Shown: positions 1 through 6,238, counted from the stretch's first letter. The stretch is 6,729 nt of DNA from an uncultured Alistipes sp. (GCA_900552955.1 USBO01000097.1:1-6729), one strand, 5' to 3'. The notes: a model not told the origin generated them from the letters alone. Numbers and translations: made by a program.

Positions 1-77
1 GGGATTCGAACCCCCGGTACAGTTGCCCGTACACCGCATTTCGAGTGCGGCCCGATCGACCACTCCGGCATCTCTCC
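1..77 (-). tRNA. tRNA-Ser, anticodon CGA (3' end cut by window edge)
   Basis: On the minus strand a class II tRNA begins at position 77 with the acceptor strand GGAGAGA. The anticodon stem is formed by 34-38 and 46-50, with a seven-base loop at 39-45. Read on the minus strand the loop is CTCGAAA, giving anticodon CGA (41-43), which reads codon UCG. A long variable arm with a GTAC/GTAC stem, typical of tRNA-Ser, is followed by the T arm with TTCGAAT. The last two bases of the T stem, the 3' acceptor strand, the discriminator base and any CCA lie outside the window. UCG is a common serine codon in the genes here, which fits a dedicated CGA tRNA. A -7 motif lies upstream at 152-159. Confidence 0.95.
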
Positions 78-151
78 AGAATCTTCCGAGACGAGGGGAA
101 TCCCCTCCTTCGGCCCCGTCGAGAACGATGATTACCATCCTTTCGGGGCTG

Positions 152-159
152 CAAATATA
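152..159 (-). promoter_or_regulatory. Candidate Bacteroidetes -7 element for tRNA-Ser
   Basis: On the minus strand this reads TATATTTG, a perfect match to the Bacteroidetes -7 consensus TAnnTTTG. It lies about 75 bases upstream of the tRNA 5' end, in a locally AT-rich patch between GC-rich stretches. No good TTTG -33 element is visible at the usual spacing, so the assignment rests on the -7 motif and its position. Confidence 0.5.
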
Positions 160-305
160 AACAAAAATTCTCAGATTGTTCCGCTCTGCGAAAAAAAAGT
201 TATCCGAAAGCGAATTTTCCTCGCGCACGATGGCCGGTCGGTGCAGTATCCGCACCTTTCGACCGTTTTCACAATGAAACGATCGGGAGATTGAAAAATA
301 ATTCC

Positions 306-313
306 TACTTTTG
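306..313 (+). promoter_or_regulatory. Candidate -7 element for the lipoprotein/OMP operon
   Basis: The sequence TACTTTTG matches the Bacteroidetes -7 consensus TAnnTTTG perfectly and lies 77 bases upstream of the lipoprotein ATG. The nearest upstream TTG (291-293) is only 12 bases away, shorter than the usual spacing, so the -33 element is weak or the promoter needs an activator. Transcription starting just downstream would give a leader of roughly 70 nt. Confidence 0.5.
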
Positions 314-390
314 TAAAGGAACCCATACGATACTAAAAGCGGTACGATTTTCGTTAAACGGACAAAGCAACCACTCTAAACGTACGCATT

Positions 391-1488
391 ATGAAAACGA
401 TGAAAACAGGGATCGGACTCCTGTCGCTGGCACTGCTGGCGGCAAGTTGTTCCTCGGCGTACTACCAATCGGGCGGATACGCAGGCGACGACCTCTACGG
501 CATTCACAATAAGACGCAGATCGCGCAGCGCGAGAAGGCCAAAGCCGAAGCCGAAAAGGCCGAAGCGGAGGCACGGCGCGCCAAGTGGGAGGCGCTCATG
601 GCACAGGCGCGGGCCGACGACGCCGAGAACCTCTACTACGGTTCGAGCGGCTTCGACGATCTGGTGGCCGACGACTACGAGAGCGCCTATGCCCGACGGC
701 TGCGGGGGTTCAACTCCCCCACCTACAAAATGCCGTCGAGCTACTGGAATTTCCGCCACAGCGGAACGTTCAACTACCTGACGGCCTACGATCCGGCCTT
801 CTACAACATCATCGTCATGGGCGACGAGGCGTGGGTCGAGCCCAAATACGTCACCTCGATGTTCGGCTCGTGGGGACTGGCCACCGGCTTCGCAGCGGGT
901 TACATGGCCGGCATCTACGGCAACTGGTACAACGGCTGGGGCTACGGATGGCCCCATTACGGCTGGGGCTACGGCCCCCACTGGGGCTGGGGCGGCTGGT
1001 ACAATCCCTGGTGGAGCCACAACTACTGGTACGGCGGTTACTATCCCTACTGGGGACACCCTCATTGGGGACATCCTCACTACTACCGTCCGCGGCCCAA
1101 CTACCGGCTCAACAACAGCGGGTCGATTCCGCGCAACAACCGCTATTACGGCACCCCCTCGCGCAACAACAGCTACCGCAACTACGGCACGTCGGGCAGC
1201 GGCACGCGCGGCGGAAGCTACAACAACCGCGGCAGCGGCAACACTTACTACAACGGCGGCGGACGCAGCAACAACAGCAGCAACGTCTACCGCGGCAGCG
1301 GCAACACGTACAACAACAATAACAGTTACAACAACAACCGCGACAACAACTACCGCAACAACTCGGGCAGTTCGTACAACAGCGGGACGCGCGGCCGAAG
1401 CACGGGCGGCAGCTACGGCGGCGGTTCGCGCGGCGGAAGCGGCGGCGGCACCTCGTCGGGCGGCAGCCGCGGATTCCGGGGGCGTTAA
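391..1488 (+). CDS. Low-complexity lipoprotein, aromatic/Gly/His-rich, function unknown
   Basis: This encodes a 365-residue predicted lipoprotein, of a kind I associate with Bacteroidales but whose function I cannot name. The N-terminus is a short signal peptide ending LLAASC, so Cys20 should be lipidated after signal peptidase II cleavage. The +2 residue is Ser, and no acidic surface-export signal follows the Cys, so a periplasm-facing position seems likelier (inference). Residues about 42-75 form an Ala/Glu/Lys/Arg helix, possibly coiled coil. Residues about 80-165 look globular, including MPSSYW and YVTSMFGSWG. Residues about 171-236 are dominated by Trp, Tyr, Gly, His and Pro. From about 237 the tail is Asn/Gly/Ser/Arg/Tyr-rich and probably disordered. 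ATG 391 is the first start; Met4 at 400 is an alternative. The stop is 29 bp before the FadL-like gene, which suggests one operon. Confidence 0.85.
   Translation: MKTMKTGIGLLSLALLAASCSSAYYQSGGYAGDDLYGIHNKTQIAQREKAKAEAEKAEAEARRAKWEALMAQARADDAENLYYGSSGFDDLVADDYESAYARRLRGFNSPTYKMPSSYWNFRHSGTFNYLTAYDPAFYNIIVMGDEAWVEPKYVTSMFGSWGLATGFAAGYMAGIYGNWYNGWGYGWPHYGWGYGPHWGWGGWYNPWWSHNYWYGGYYPYWGHPHWGHPHYYRPRPNYRLNNSGSIPRNNRYYGTPSRNNSYRNYGTSGSGTRGGSYNNRGSGNTYYNGGGRSNNSSNVYRGSGNTYNNNNSYNNNRDNNYRNNSGSSYNSGTRGRSTGGSYGGGSRGGSGGGTSSGGSRGFRGR
932..974 (+). repeat. In-frame direct repeat encoding GWGYG
   Basis: The 16-mer ACGGCTGGGGCTACGG occurs at 932-947 and again at 959-974, offset by 27 bases (nine codons), so both copies keep frame and encode GWGYG. 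A degenerate third unit (PHWGWGGW) follows at once. The repeat builds the aromatic-rich middle of the lipoprotein. Confidence 0.9.
1051..1080 (+). repeat. Tandem WGHPH unit in the lipoprotein
   Basis: Two adjacent 15-base units, 1051-1065 and 1066-1080, each encode WGHPH and differ only at synonymous positions. They give WGHPHWGHPH, followed by Tyr-Tyr. The unit puts four histidines and two tryptophans in ten residues. Confidence 0.9.
1221..1365 (+). repeat. AAC/AGC triplet-rich tract with an in-frame 18-bp direct repeat
   Basis: The lipoprotein tail is encoded by runs of AAC with AGC, GGC and TAC codons, for example around 1267-1284 and 1311-1365. Within it the 18-mer CCGCGGCAGCGGCAACAC occurs at 1227-1244 and at 1290-1307, 63 bases (21 codons) apart, so RGSGNTY is repeated in frame. 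Such tracts tend to change length by slippage or unequal recombination while staying in frame. Confidence 0.85.
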
Positions 1489-1517
1489 GAGGTTAACCGA
1501 TTTAATAACATCGGATC

Positions 1518-3203
1518 ATGAACAAGTTACAGATTGCATTCGCAGCCATCGCGCTCTGCGCGACGGCCGCGACACAGGCACAGGAACGGAACGCGCTGGT
1601 TTTCGGCGGCGCAGTGCTGAATCACGACGGCGTGCTGGCCGGTGAGATGGCACAACTGTCGCGGCCGCAGGCGCTGGGCACGGCCCGTTCGATGGCACTC
1701 GGCGGAGCGTTCACCTCGCTGGGCGCCGATCTGGCCTCGATGTCGATCAACCCTGCGGGTCTGGGCATGTACCGCCGCAACGAGATCGTGCTGACGCCGA
1801 TGATGACCTTCCAGTCGTCCGAGACGCCGGGCACCATGTCCTACGCCAAGAACGGCAAGAACCGCTTCTCGATGGCCAATTTCGGTGCGGCGTTCAATGC
1901 CTACGAGGGGACGGGAACGCTCACCAGCTTCACGGTGGGCGTCGGCCTGAACCGCATCGCCGACTTCAACAGCCGCCACTCCTTCAAGACCGACACGCCC
2001 TACGCCGGCGGCTCGGTGTGGGCTCCGACGATCGCCGACATCTTCGGACAGCAGCTCGGGCAGGCCGGCATCTTCCCCAACGGCGATGGAAAGCTGGGCT
2101 ACGACACCACCAATCCCTATTTCTGGCCGGCGGTGCTGGGGTACAACGGCTTCATGATTTCACCCTATTACGATCCCGACACGAAAGAGAGCGTATACGT
2201 CCCCGACTGCATCGGCAGCAACGCCTCGATCCTCCACTACCTGGATGTCGTCAATTCGGGTTCGATCAACGAATTCACCCTCTCGGCGGGCGCCAACCTC
2301 AACAACATCGTCTACATCGGCGCTACGATCGGCATCCAGAGCGTCCACAAATCCACGGGCGTCTACTACGGCGAGGACTACCGCTACGACAACGGTCCTG
2401 CGGCCAACTCGGCGGGCGAGCTGCTCGAGACGCAACTGGACTACGCCGACCTCTATCAGAAGTCGGTGCTCGACGGCTCGGGCGTCAACTTCAAATTGGG
2501 CGTCATCGTGCGGCCCACCGAACATCTGCGCATCGGCCTGGCGTTCCACACGCCGACCTACTACTCGCTCGAACGGCGCTACTACGGCGACATCACCACG
2601 CAGCTCTATAACAACACGACCAAAGACACCGAGATCAATCAGGACGGCACCCCCTCGCAGGACGACATGGGCGGCAACTCGTGGTGCTTCACCTCGCCGG
2701 CGCGCCTGCTGCTGGGCATCTCCTACACCTTCGGCAACTTCGGTCTGGTGAGCGTCGACTACGAGCGCGACTGGTACAACGGCATCCGCGTGAAGAACAC
2801 GCCGGAGGGCTTCGAACCCTACCCCGAGGAGTACAAGGCCGAGTTCAAACACGCCTTCCGCGGCACGAACACGATCCGCGCCGGCGTCGAATTCAAACCG
2901 CTGCCGCGCATGGCGCTGCGCGTCGGAGCGGGCTACACCGACTCGATGCTCAAGGACAAGGCGAGCTACTACGACGCACCGCTCACCTACGAGACGCGCT
3001 ACATCACCGCCGGCGTGGGCTTCAACGTGTCGCGCCACGTGACGCTCGACCTGGCCTACCAGCACGTCACCGACAAGCAGTCGGCCTACCGGCTCTTCTA
3101 CAGCCTCGACCGCGCCACGGGCGACTTCTTCACCACCACGGGACTCTTCGACACCGAGTCGAAACGCAACAACGTGGCCATGTCGCTGGTCTTCCGCTTC
3201 TGA
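1518..3203 (+). CDS. FadL/OmpP1-family outer membrane channel protein
   Basis: The 561-residue product is a predicted outer membrane beta-barrel of the FadL/OmpP1/TodX type, often labelled 'hemin receptor' in Bacteroidales without proof. A Sec signal peptide (residues 1 to about 21) has a probable cleavage at TQA|QE. Residues about 54-83 carry the family hallmark: a GTARSMALGGA segment followed by NPAGLG (Asn78-Pro79-Ala80-Gly81), corresponding to the N-terminal hatch region. The rest has alternating amphipathic strands and ends in the aromatic-ended strand LVFRF, the usual signal for barrel assembly. It is longer than E. coli FadL, with extra presumably extracellular loops at about 165-240 and 290-400. 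Family members carry hydrophobic compounds across the outer membrane; the substrate cannot be read from sequence. It sits 29 bp after the lipoprotein gene, with a terminator 22 bp after its stop. Confidence 0.88.
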   Translation: MNKLQIAFAAIALCATAATQAQERNALVFGGAVLNHDGVLAGEMAQLSRPQALGTARSMALGGAFTSLGADLASMSINPAGLGMYRRNEIVLTPMMTFQSSETPGTMSYAKNGKNRFSMANFGAAFNAYEGTGTLTSFTVGVGLNRIADFNSRHSFKTDTPYAGGSVWAPTIADIFGQQLGQAGIFPNGDGKLGYDTTNPYFWPAVLGYNGFMISPYYDPDTKESVYVPDCIGSNASILHYLDVVNSGSINEFTLSAGANLNNIVYIGATIGIQSVHKSTGVYYGEDYRYDNGPAANSAGELLETQLDYADLYQKSVLDGSGVNFKLGVIVRPTEHLRIGLAFHTPTYYSLERRYYGDITTQLYNNTTKDTEINQDGTPSQDDMGGNSWCFTSPARLLLGISYTFGNFGLVSVDYERDWYNGIRVKNTPEGFEPYPEEYKAEFKHAFRGTNTIRAGVEFKPLPRMALRVGAGYTDSMLKDKASYYDAPLTYETRYITAGVGFNVSRHVTLDLAYQHVTDKQSAYRLFYSLDRATGDFFTTTGLFDTESKRNNVAMSLVFRF

Positions 3204-3225
3204 GGGCGGCGACGCACAACATTCC

Positions 3226-3258
3226 GTACGGGCGGCCCGCAAGGCCGTCCGTATTTTT
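3226..3258 (+). terminator. Intrinsic terminator after the OMP gene
   Basis: A 12-bp stem pairs 3226-3237 with 3243-3254 (two G-U pairs) around the five-base loop CGCAA. It is followed by a T run ending at 3258. It lies 22 bases after the OMP stop codon and ends the lipoprotein/OMP transcript. Confidence 0.85.
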
Positions 3259-3277
3259 GCGCGGCACCCGTACCGCA

Positions 3278-3299
3278 GTCCGTGCGAACCGGCACGGAC
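3278..3299 (+). repeat. Second GC-rich hairpin between OMP and proS
   Basis: A perfect 8-bp inverted repeat, GTCCGTGC (3278-3285) against GCACGGAC (3292-3299), encloses a six-base loop. There is no T run after it, so it is not an intrinsic terminator alone. It sits just upstream of the proS promoter and may be a 3'-end stabilising structure or chance. Confidence 0.6.
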
Positions 3300-3318
3300 G
3301 CTAATTCCCGACCGATCC

Positions 3319-3351
3319 TTGCGCGAATCCCGATTTATTTTGCTAATTTTG
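3319..3351 (+). promoter_or_regulatory. Candidate Bacteroidetes promoter for proS
   Basis: TAATTTTG at 3344-3351 matches the -7 consensus TAnnTTTG perfectly, and a TTG at 3319-3321 lies 22 bases upstream as a partial -33 element. Transcription would start near 3358, giving a leader of only about 25 nt before the proS ATG at 3383. The preceding terminator supports independent transcription of proS. Confidence 0.6.
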
Positions 3352-3382
3352 TCGGTCGGAAACTATCGAAAAGCAAACCTAT

Positions 3383-4867
3383 ATGGCAAAAGAACTCAAA
3401 GACCTGACCAAGTCCGAGCAGAACTACTCGCAATGGTACAACGATCTGGTCGTCAAGGCCGGCCTGGCCGAGAACTCGGCCGTGCGCGGCTGCATGGTCA
3501 TCAAACCCTACGGTTATGCCATCTGGGAGAAGATGCAGGCCATTCTGGACAGGATGTTCAAGCAGACGGGCCACGAGAACGCCTACTTCCCGCTCTTCAT
3601 TCCCAAGTCCTTCTTCTCGAAGGAGGCGCACCACGTCGAAGGCTTCGCCAAGGAGTGCGCCGTGGTGACGCACTACCGGCTGAAGAACGATCCCGAGGGC
3701 AAGGGCGTGGTGGTCGATCCTGACGCCCGGCTCGAGGAGGAGCTCATCGTGCGCCCGACGTCGGAGACGATCATCTGGAACACCTACAAGAACTGGATCC
3801 ACTCCTACCGCGACCTGCCCATCCTGTGCAACCAGTGGGCCAACGTTGTGCGGTGGGAGATGCGCACGCGTCTGTTCCTGCGCACGGCCGAATTCCTCTG
3901 GCAGGAGGGACACACGGCCCACGAGACGCGCGACGAGGCGATCGCCGAGGCCACCAAGATGATCAACGTCTACAAGCAGTTCGCCGAACAATACATGGCC
4001 GTGCCGGTGATCGTGGGCCACAAGTCGCCCAACGAACGCTTCGCCGGCGCCGAGGATACGCTCACCATCGAGGCGCTGATGCAGGACGGCAAGGCGCTGC
4101 AGAGCGGCACATCGCACTTCCTGGGGCAGAACTTCGCCAAGGCCTTCGACGTGCAGTACACCAACCGCGAGGGCAAACTCGAATACGTGTGGGCGACCTC
4201 GTGGGGTGTCTCGACCCGCCTGATGGGTGCGCTCATCATGGCCCACTCGGACAATAACGGACTGGTGCTGCCGCCGGCGCTCGCGCCGATTCAGGCGGTG
4301 CTCGTCCCGATCTACAAGGGCGAGGAGCAGATGAAGACGATCGTGGCCAAACTCGACGCCATCGCCGACGGACTGCGCGCACGCGGACTGAGCGTCAAGG
4401 TCGACGCGCGCGACAACGTGCGCTCAGGCTTCAAGTTCGCCGAATACGAACTCAAGGGCGTACCGGTGCGGCTGGCGCTCGGCCCGCGCGATCTGGAGAA
4501 CGGCACGATCGAGCTGATGCGCCGCGACACGCTCGAGAAGGAGGTCGTGCCGCAGGAGGGGCTCATCGACCGCGTGGCGGCGCTGATGGACGACATCCAA
4601 CAAGGCATCTTCGAAAAAGCCAAGACGTTCCGCGACTCGATGATTACTCCCGTCGACACGTGGGAGCAGTTCGTCGAGACGCTCGACACGAAGGGCGGCT
4701 TCGTGGCGGCGCACTGGGACGGCACCGTCGAGACCGAGGTGGCCATCAAGGAGGCGACCAAAGCCACGATCCGCTGCATTCCGCTCGACGCCGTCGACGA
4801 GGAGGGCACCTGCATCTACTCGGGCAAGCCCTCGCACCGACGCGTGCTCTTCGCACGAAGCTATTGA
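3383..4867 (+). CDS. proS: Prolyl-tRNA synthetase, archaeal/eukaryotic-type
   Basis: The 494-residue cytoplasmic class II enzyme charges tRNA-Pro with proline using ATP. The active-site loop PTSE is at residues 125-128. Motif 2 starts at Arg157 (RWEMRTRLFLRTAEF), followed by WQEGHTAH (173-180), typical of ProRS. Motif 3 is GVSTR (275-279, catalytic Arg279). Motifs 2 and 3 are close, so there is no inserted editing domain as in the long bacterial form; the length also fits the short form. An anticodon-binding domain follows (about 295-400), then the C-terminal domain, ending in the conserved terminal Tyr494. In Thermus ProRS (from memory) this domain binds zinc through four Cys; here the matching positions appear to be Trp445, Glu450, Cys477 and Ser480. 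The ATG at 3383 follows an A-rich leader with no clear Shine-Dalgarno and starts with the normal MAKELKDLTKS. Confidence 0.97.
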   Translation: MAKELKDLTKSEQNYSQWYNDLVVKAGLAENSAVRGCMVIKPYGYAIWEKMQAILDRMFKQTGHENAYFPLFIPKSFFSKEAHHVEGFAKECAVVTHYRLKNDPEGKGVVVDPDARLEEELIVRPTSETIIWNTYKNWIHSYRDLPILCNQWANVVRWEMRTRLFLRTAEFLWQEGHTAHETRDEAIAEATKMINVYKQFAEQYMAVPVIVGHKSPNERFAGAEDTLTIEALMQDGKALQSGTSHFLGQNFAKAFDVQYTNREGKLEYVWATSWGVSTRLMGALIMAHSDNNGLVLPPALAPIQAVLVPIYKGEEQMKTIVAKLDAIADGLRARGLSVKVDARDNVRSGFKFAEYELKGVPVRLALGPRDLENGTIELMRRDTLEKEVVPQEGLIDRVAALMDDIQQGIFEKAKTFRDSMITPVDTWEQFVETLDTKGGFVAAHWDGTVETEVAIKEATKATIRCIPLDAVDEEGTCIYSGKPSHRRVLFARSY

Positions 4868-4893
4868 CCGCCCCGCGGCCCTCACCCCAAAGG

Positions 4894-4927
4894 AAGCGGC
4901 GGCGGAGCGATTCCGCCGCCGCTTTTT
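4894..4927 (+). terminator. Strong intrinsic terminator after proS
   Basis: A perfect 13-bp stem pairs 4894-4906 with 4912-4924 around the loop GCGAT, built from GCGGCGGCGG against CCGCCGCCGC. It runs straight into a five-T tract (4923-4927). It lies 26 bases after the proS stop and only 22 bases before the next ATG. Confidence 0.92.
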
Positions 4928-4949
4928 CCGTTGAATCCCGACACCCGGC

Positions 4950-5849
4950 ATGAACCGACAAACGCACACCCGCGAACGGGCCATCTATCGCGTCACATGG
5001 ATCGGATTTGCGGTCAATCTGGCGCTCAGCGCCGGAAAACTGGCCGCAGGCATCCTGGGGCACAGTTCGGCGATGGTGGCCGACGCCATCCACTCGGCGT
5101 CGGACTTCGCCACCGATCTGGTGGTGCTGCTCTTCGTGCGCGTGTCGGCCAAGCCGCGCGACGACGACCACGACTACGGACACGGCAAATACGAGACGCT
5201 GGCCACGCTGCTCATCGGCCTCGCGCTTGCGGGCGTGGGGCTCGAACTGCTGTGGAGCGGCGGCAGGGCCATCCGCGACTTCACACGGGGTGTCCTGCCG
5301 CCGCAGCCGGGCGCCGTGGCGCTGTGGGCGGCCGTCGTGTCGATCGTCGCCAAAGAGCTGCTCTACCGCTACACGGCCTGCATCGGCCGCCAGGTCAACA
5401 GCCCCTCGGTGGTGGCCAACGCATGGCATCACCGCAGCGATGCGCTCTCGTCGGCCGGTACGCTCGCGGGCATCGGCTGCGCCTATTTTCTGGGTGGCGA
5501 CTGGCGGCTGGCCGACCCCGCGGCAGCCATCGTCGTGGCGCTGCTGATCCTGCGCGTGGCGTGGCAGCTCTCGAAGATGGGCATCGACGAACTGCTCGAG
5601 AAGTCGCTGCCCCGCGAGGAGGAGGAGCGCATCCTGTCGCTGATCGCCGCCGATCCGGCCGTCGAGTCGCCGCACAATCTGCGCACACGGCGCATCGGGC
5701 AGAACATCGCCGTCGAGGTGCACATCCGCGTCGACGGCGCGACGAGCGTCACCGAATCGCACCGCCTCACCGTCGAGATCGAACGGCGGCTGCGCGACGC
5801 CTACGGCGCAGGGACGATGGTCTCGATCCACGTCGAACCGCGCAAATGA
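4950..5849 (+). CDS. Cation diffusion facilitator (CDF) divalent metal exporter
   Basis: The 299-residue inner membrane protein belongs to the CDF family (FieF/YiiP-like), which exports Zn2+, Fe2+, Mn2+ or similar ions in exchange for protons, usually as a dimer. Six hydrophobic segments fall at about 15-36, 41-65, 81-103, 118-137, 155-180 and 185-206. The transport site is given by His48-xxx-Asp52 in helix 2 (DAIHSASD) and His160-xxx-Asp164 in helix 5 (WHHRSDA). The loop after helix 2 has the family signature GHGKYE (77-82) behind an Asp/His-rich stretch. The cytoplasmic domain (about 213-299) contains VEVHIRVDG (His258) and ends VSIHVEPRK (His294), like the metal-binding C-domain of YiiP. 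The His/Asp pairs favour zinc, but specificity is not certain. ATG 4950 has no clear Shine-Dalgarno. No promoter motif is seen between the proS terminator and this start. Confidence 0.93.
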   Translation: MNRQTHTRERAIYRVTWIGFAVNLALSAGKLAAGILGHSSAMVADAIHSASDFATDLVVLLFVRVSAKPRDDDHDYGHGKYETLATLLIGLALAGVGLELLWSGGRAIRDFTRGVLPPQPGAVALWAAVVSIVAKELLYRYTACIGRQVNSPSVVANAWHHRSDALSSAGTLAGIGCAYFLGGDWRLADPAAAIVVALLILRVAWQLSKMGIDELLEKSLPREEEERILSLIAADPAVESPHNLRTRRIGQNIAVEVHIRVDGATSVTESHRLTVEIERRLRDAYGAGTMVSIHVEPRK

Positions 5850-5937
5850 CACCACACGGAGTGCCATTTTGGCAGGAACGGCCCTCCGGCCGGCCGGCAT
5901 CGGCCGCCTCCGGAACGGAGCGTATCTCCGGCATACC

Positions 5938-5957
5938 GAGCCGCTTCCGCGGCTTTT
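5938..5957 (+). terminator. Probable terminator of the CDF gene
   Basis: A compact stem AGCCGC (5939-5944) pairs with GCGGCT (5949-5954) around the tetraloop TTCC, extended by one G-U pair and merging into TTTT (5954-5957). The stem is short but GC-rich. It lies about 90 bases after the CDF stop and is the only hairpin there followed by a T run. Confidence 0.5.
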
Positions 5958-6188
5958 CCTGTCACGGAACGGACGTACGACCGCATCGGCGCGGTTTTTG
6001 CAGGGATACGCAACGGTCGCAGGGACGATCGCCGCATGCAAAAGCCCGGGAAATTTGGAAATTTGCGGAAAAGTGATTACCTTGCGATCGGAGTGTCCCC
6101 TCGAATGGGATTTCGGAGAACGGACGACACCTTGAGTTCGGATCGCACAGAGGAGACGAAACATTGAAATTCAACCACTAAAAGCGGA

Positions 6189-6215
6189 TTGCCTATCGAA
6201 AAATTCTACTCTTTG
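6189..6215 (+). promoter_or_regulatory. Possible promoter of the sigma factor gene
   Basis: TACTCTTTG (6207-6215) resembles TAnnTTTG but has one extra base between TA and TTTG. A TTG at 6189-6191 is 15 bases upstream, shorter than usual. An alternative is TTTG at 6054-6057 with the imperfect TACCTTGC at 6078-6085, 20 bases downstream. Neither is a full match, so the start of transcription is uncertain. Confidence 0.3.
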
Positions 6216-6225
6216 ATAATTTTAG

Positions 6226-6232
6226 AAAGGAG
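6226..6232 (+). promoter_or_regulatory. Strong Shine-Dalgarno for the sigma factor
   Basis: AAAGGAG ends six bases before the ATG at 6239, a near-ideal Shine-Dalgarno sequence preceded by an AT-rich stretch. The other four protein genes in this window have no comparable site. It fixes the sigma factor start. Confidence 0.75.
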
Positions 6233-6238
6233 AAGAGT

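Larger units (their letters stand above)
78..390. other. Divergent intergenic region between tRNA-Ser and the lipoprotein gene
   Basis: No convincing gene is present here. On the left is the tRNA leader, with a GC-rich self-complementary stretch around 95-109 (GAGGGG...CCCCTC). The middle (about 150-230) is AT-rich and carries the minus-strand -7 motif. At 235-265 there is an imperfect hairpin (CGGTCG-GTGC against GCAC-CGACCG, with a four-base bulge) followed by TTTT. The right part holds the plus-strand -7 motif at 306-313. A 73-codon open frame starting at 291 overlaps the lipoprotein start in another frame and is not credible. Confidence 0.7.
5850..6238. other. Long intergenic region: hairpin-rich GC part, then AT-rich sigma leader
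   Basis: No convincing gene is present. The first 120 bases are GC-rich with several short inverted repeats: TGCCA/TGGCA at 5862-5874, the palindromic CCGGCCGGCCGG stretch near 5887-5900, CTCCG/CGGAG near 5909-5921, and the terminator hairpin at 5938-5957. After about 6040 the base composition shifts to AT-rich, with a tandem GGAAATTT pair (6049-6056, 6057-6064) and TTGAA-A-TTCAA (6164-6174). Open frames of 88 codons (5869-6135, plus) and 70 codons (5962-6174, minus) exist, but neither product looks like a real protein. Confidence 0.7.

Noticed and set aside
376..1080. Minus-strand 234-codon frame opposite the lipoprotein gene, and the 245-codon plus frame at 585-1322
   Set aside because: Both have repetitive Val/Ala/Pro or Arg/Gln/Leu products that arise from reading the repeat codons out of frame.
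1497..1514. Short inverted repeat CCGAT/ATCGG in the lipoprotein-OMP gap
   Set aside because: Only five base pairs with an eight-base AT loop and no T run; too weak to call a terminator or regulatory structure.
2160..3242. Minus-strand open frame of 360 codons opposite the OMP gene
   Set aside because: The product is a Val/Arg/Ala/Asp-rich mirror of the sense codons; the plus-strand frame has a signal peptide, the family motif and a barrel-type C-terminus.
3374..3381. Minus-strand TAGGTTTG resembling a -7 element just before the proS start
   Set aside because: It would drive transcription antisense to the OMP gene, with no minus-strand gene to serve; an eight-base match with two free positions is easily chance.
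3335..4246. Minus-strand open frame of 303 codons opposite proS
   Set aside because: It is a shadow of an unmistakable prolyl-tRNA synthetase.
5869..6135. An 88-codon plus-strand frame in the gap after the CDF gene
   Set aside because: There is no ribosome binding site, it runs through the terminator hairpin and several inverted repeats, and the product has no recognisable features.
4746..6164. Minus-strand open frame of 472 codons covering the CDF gene and the gap after it
   Set aside because: It is antisense to a clear CDF exporter and the end of proS, its product is Arg/Ala/His-rich with no recognisable motif, and long antisense frames are expected from GC-rich codon use.
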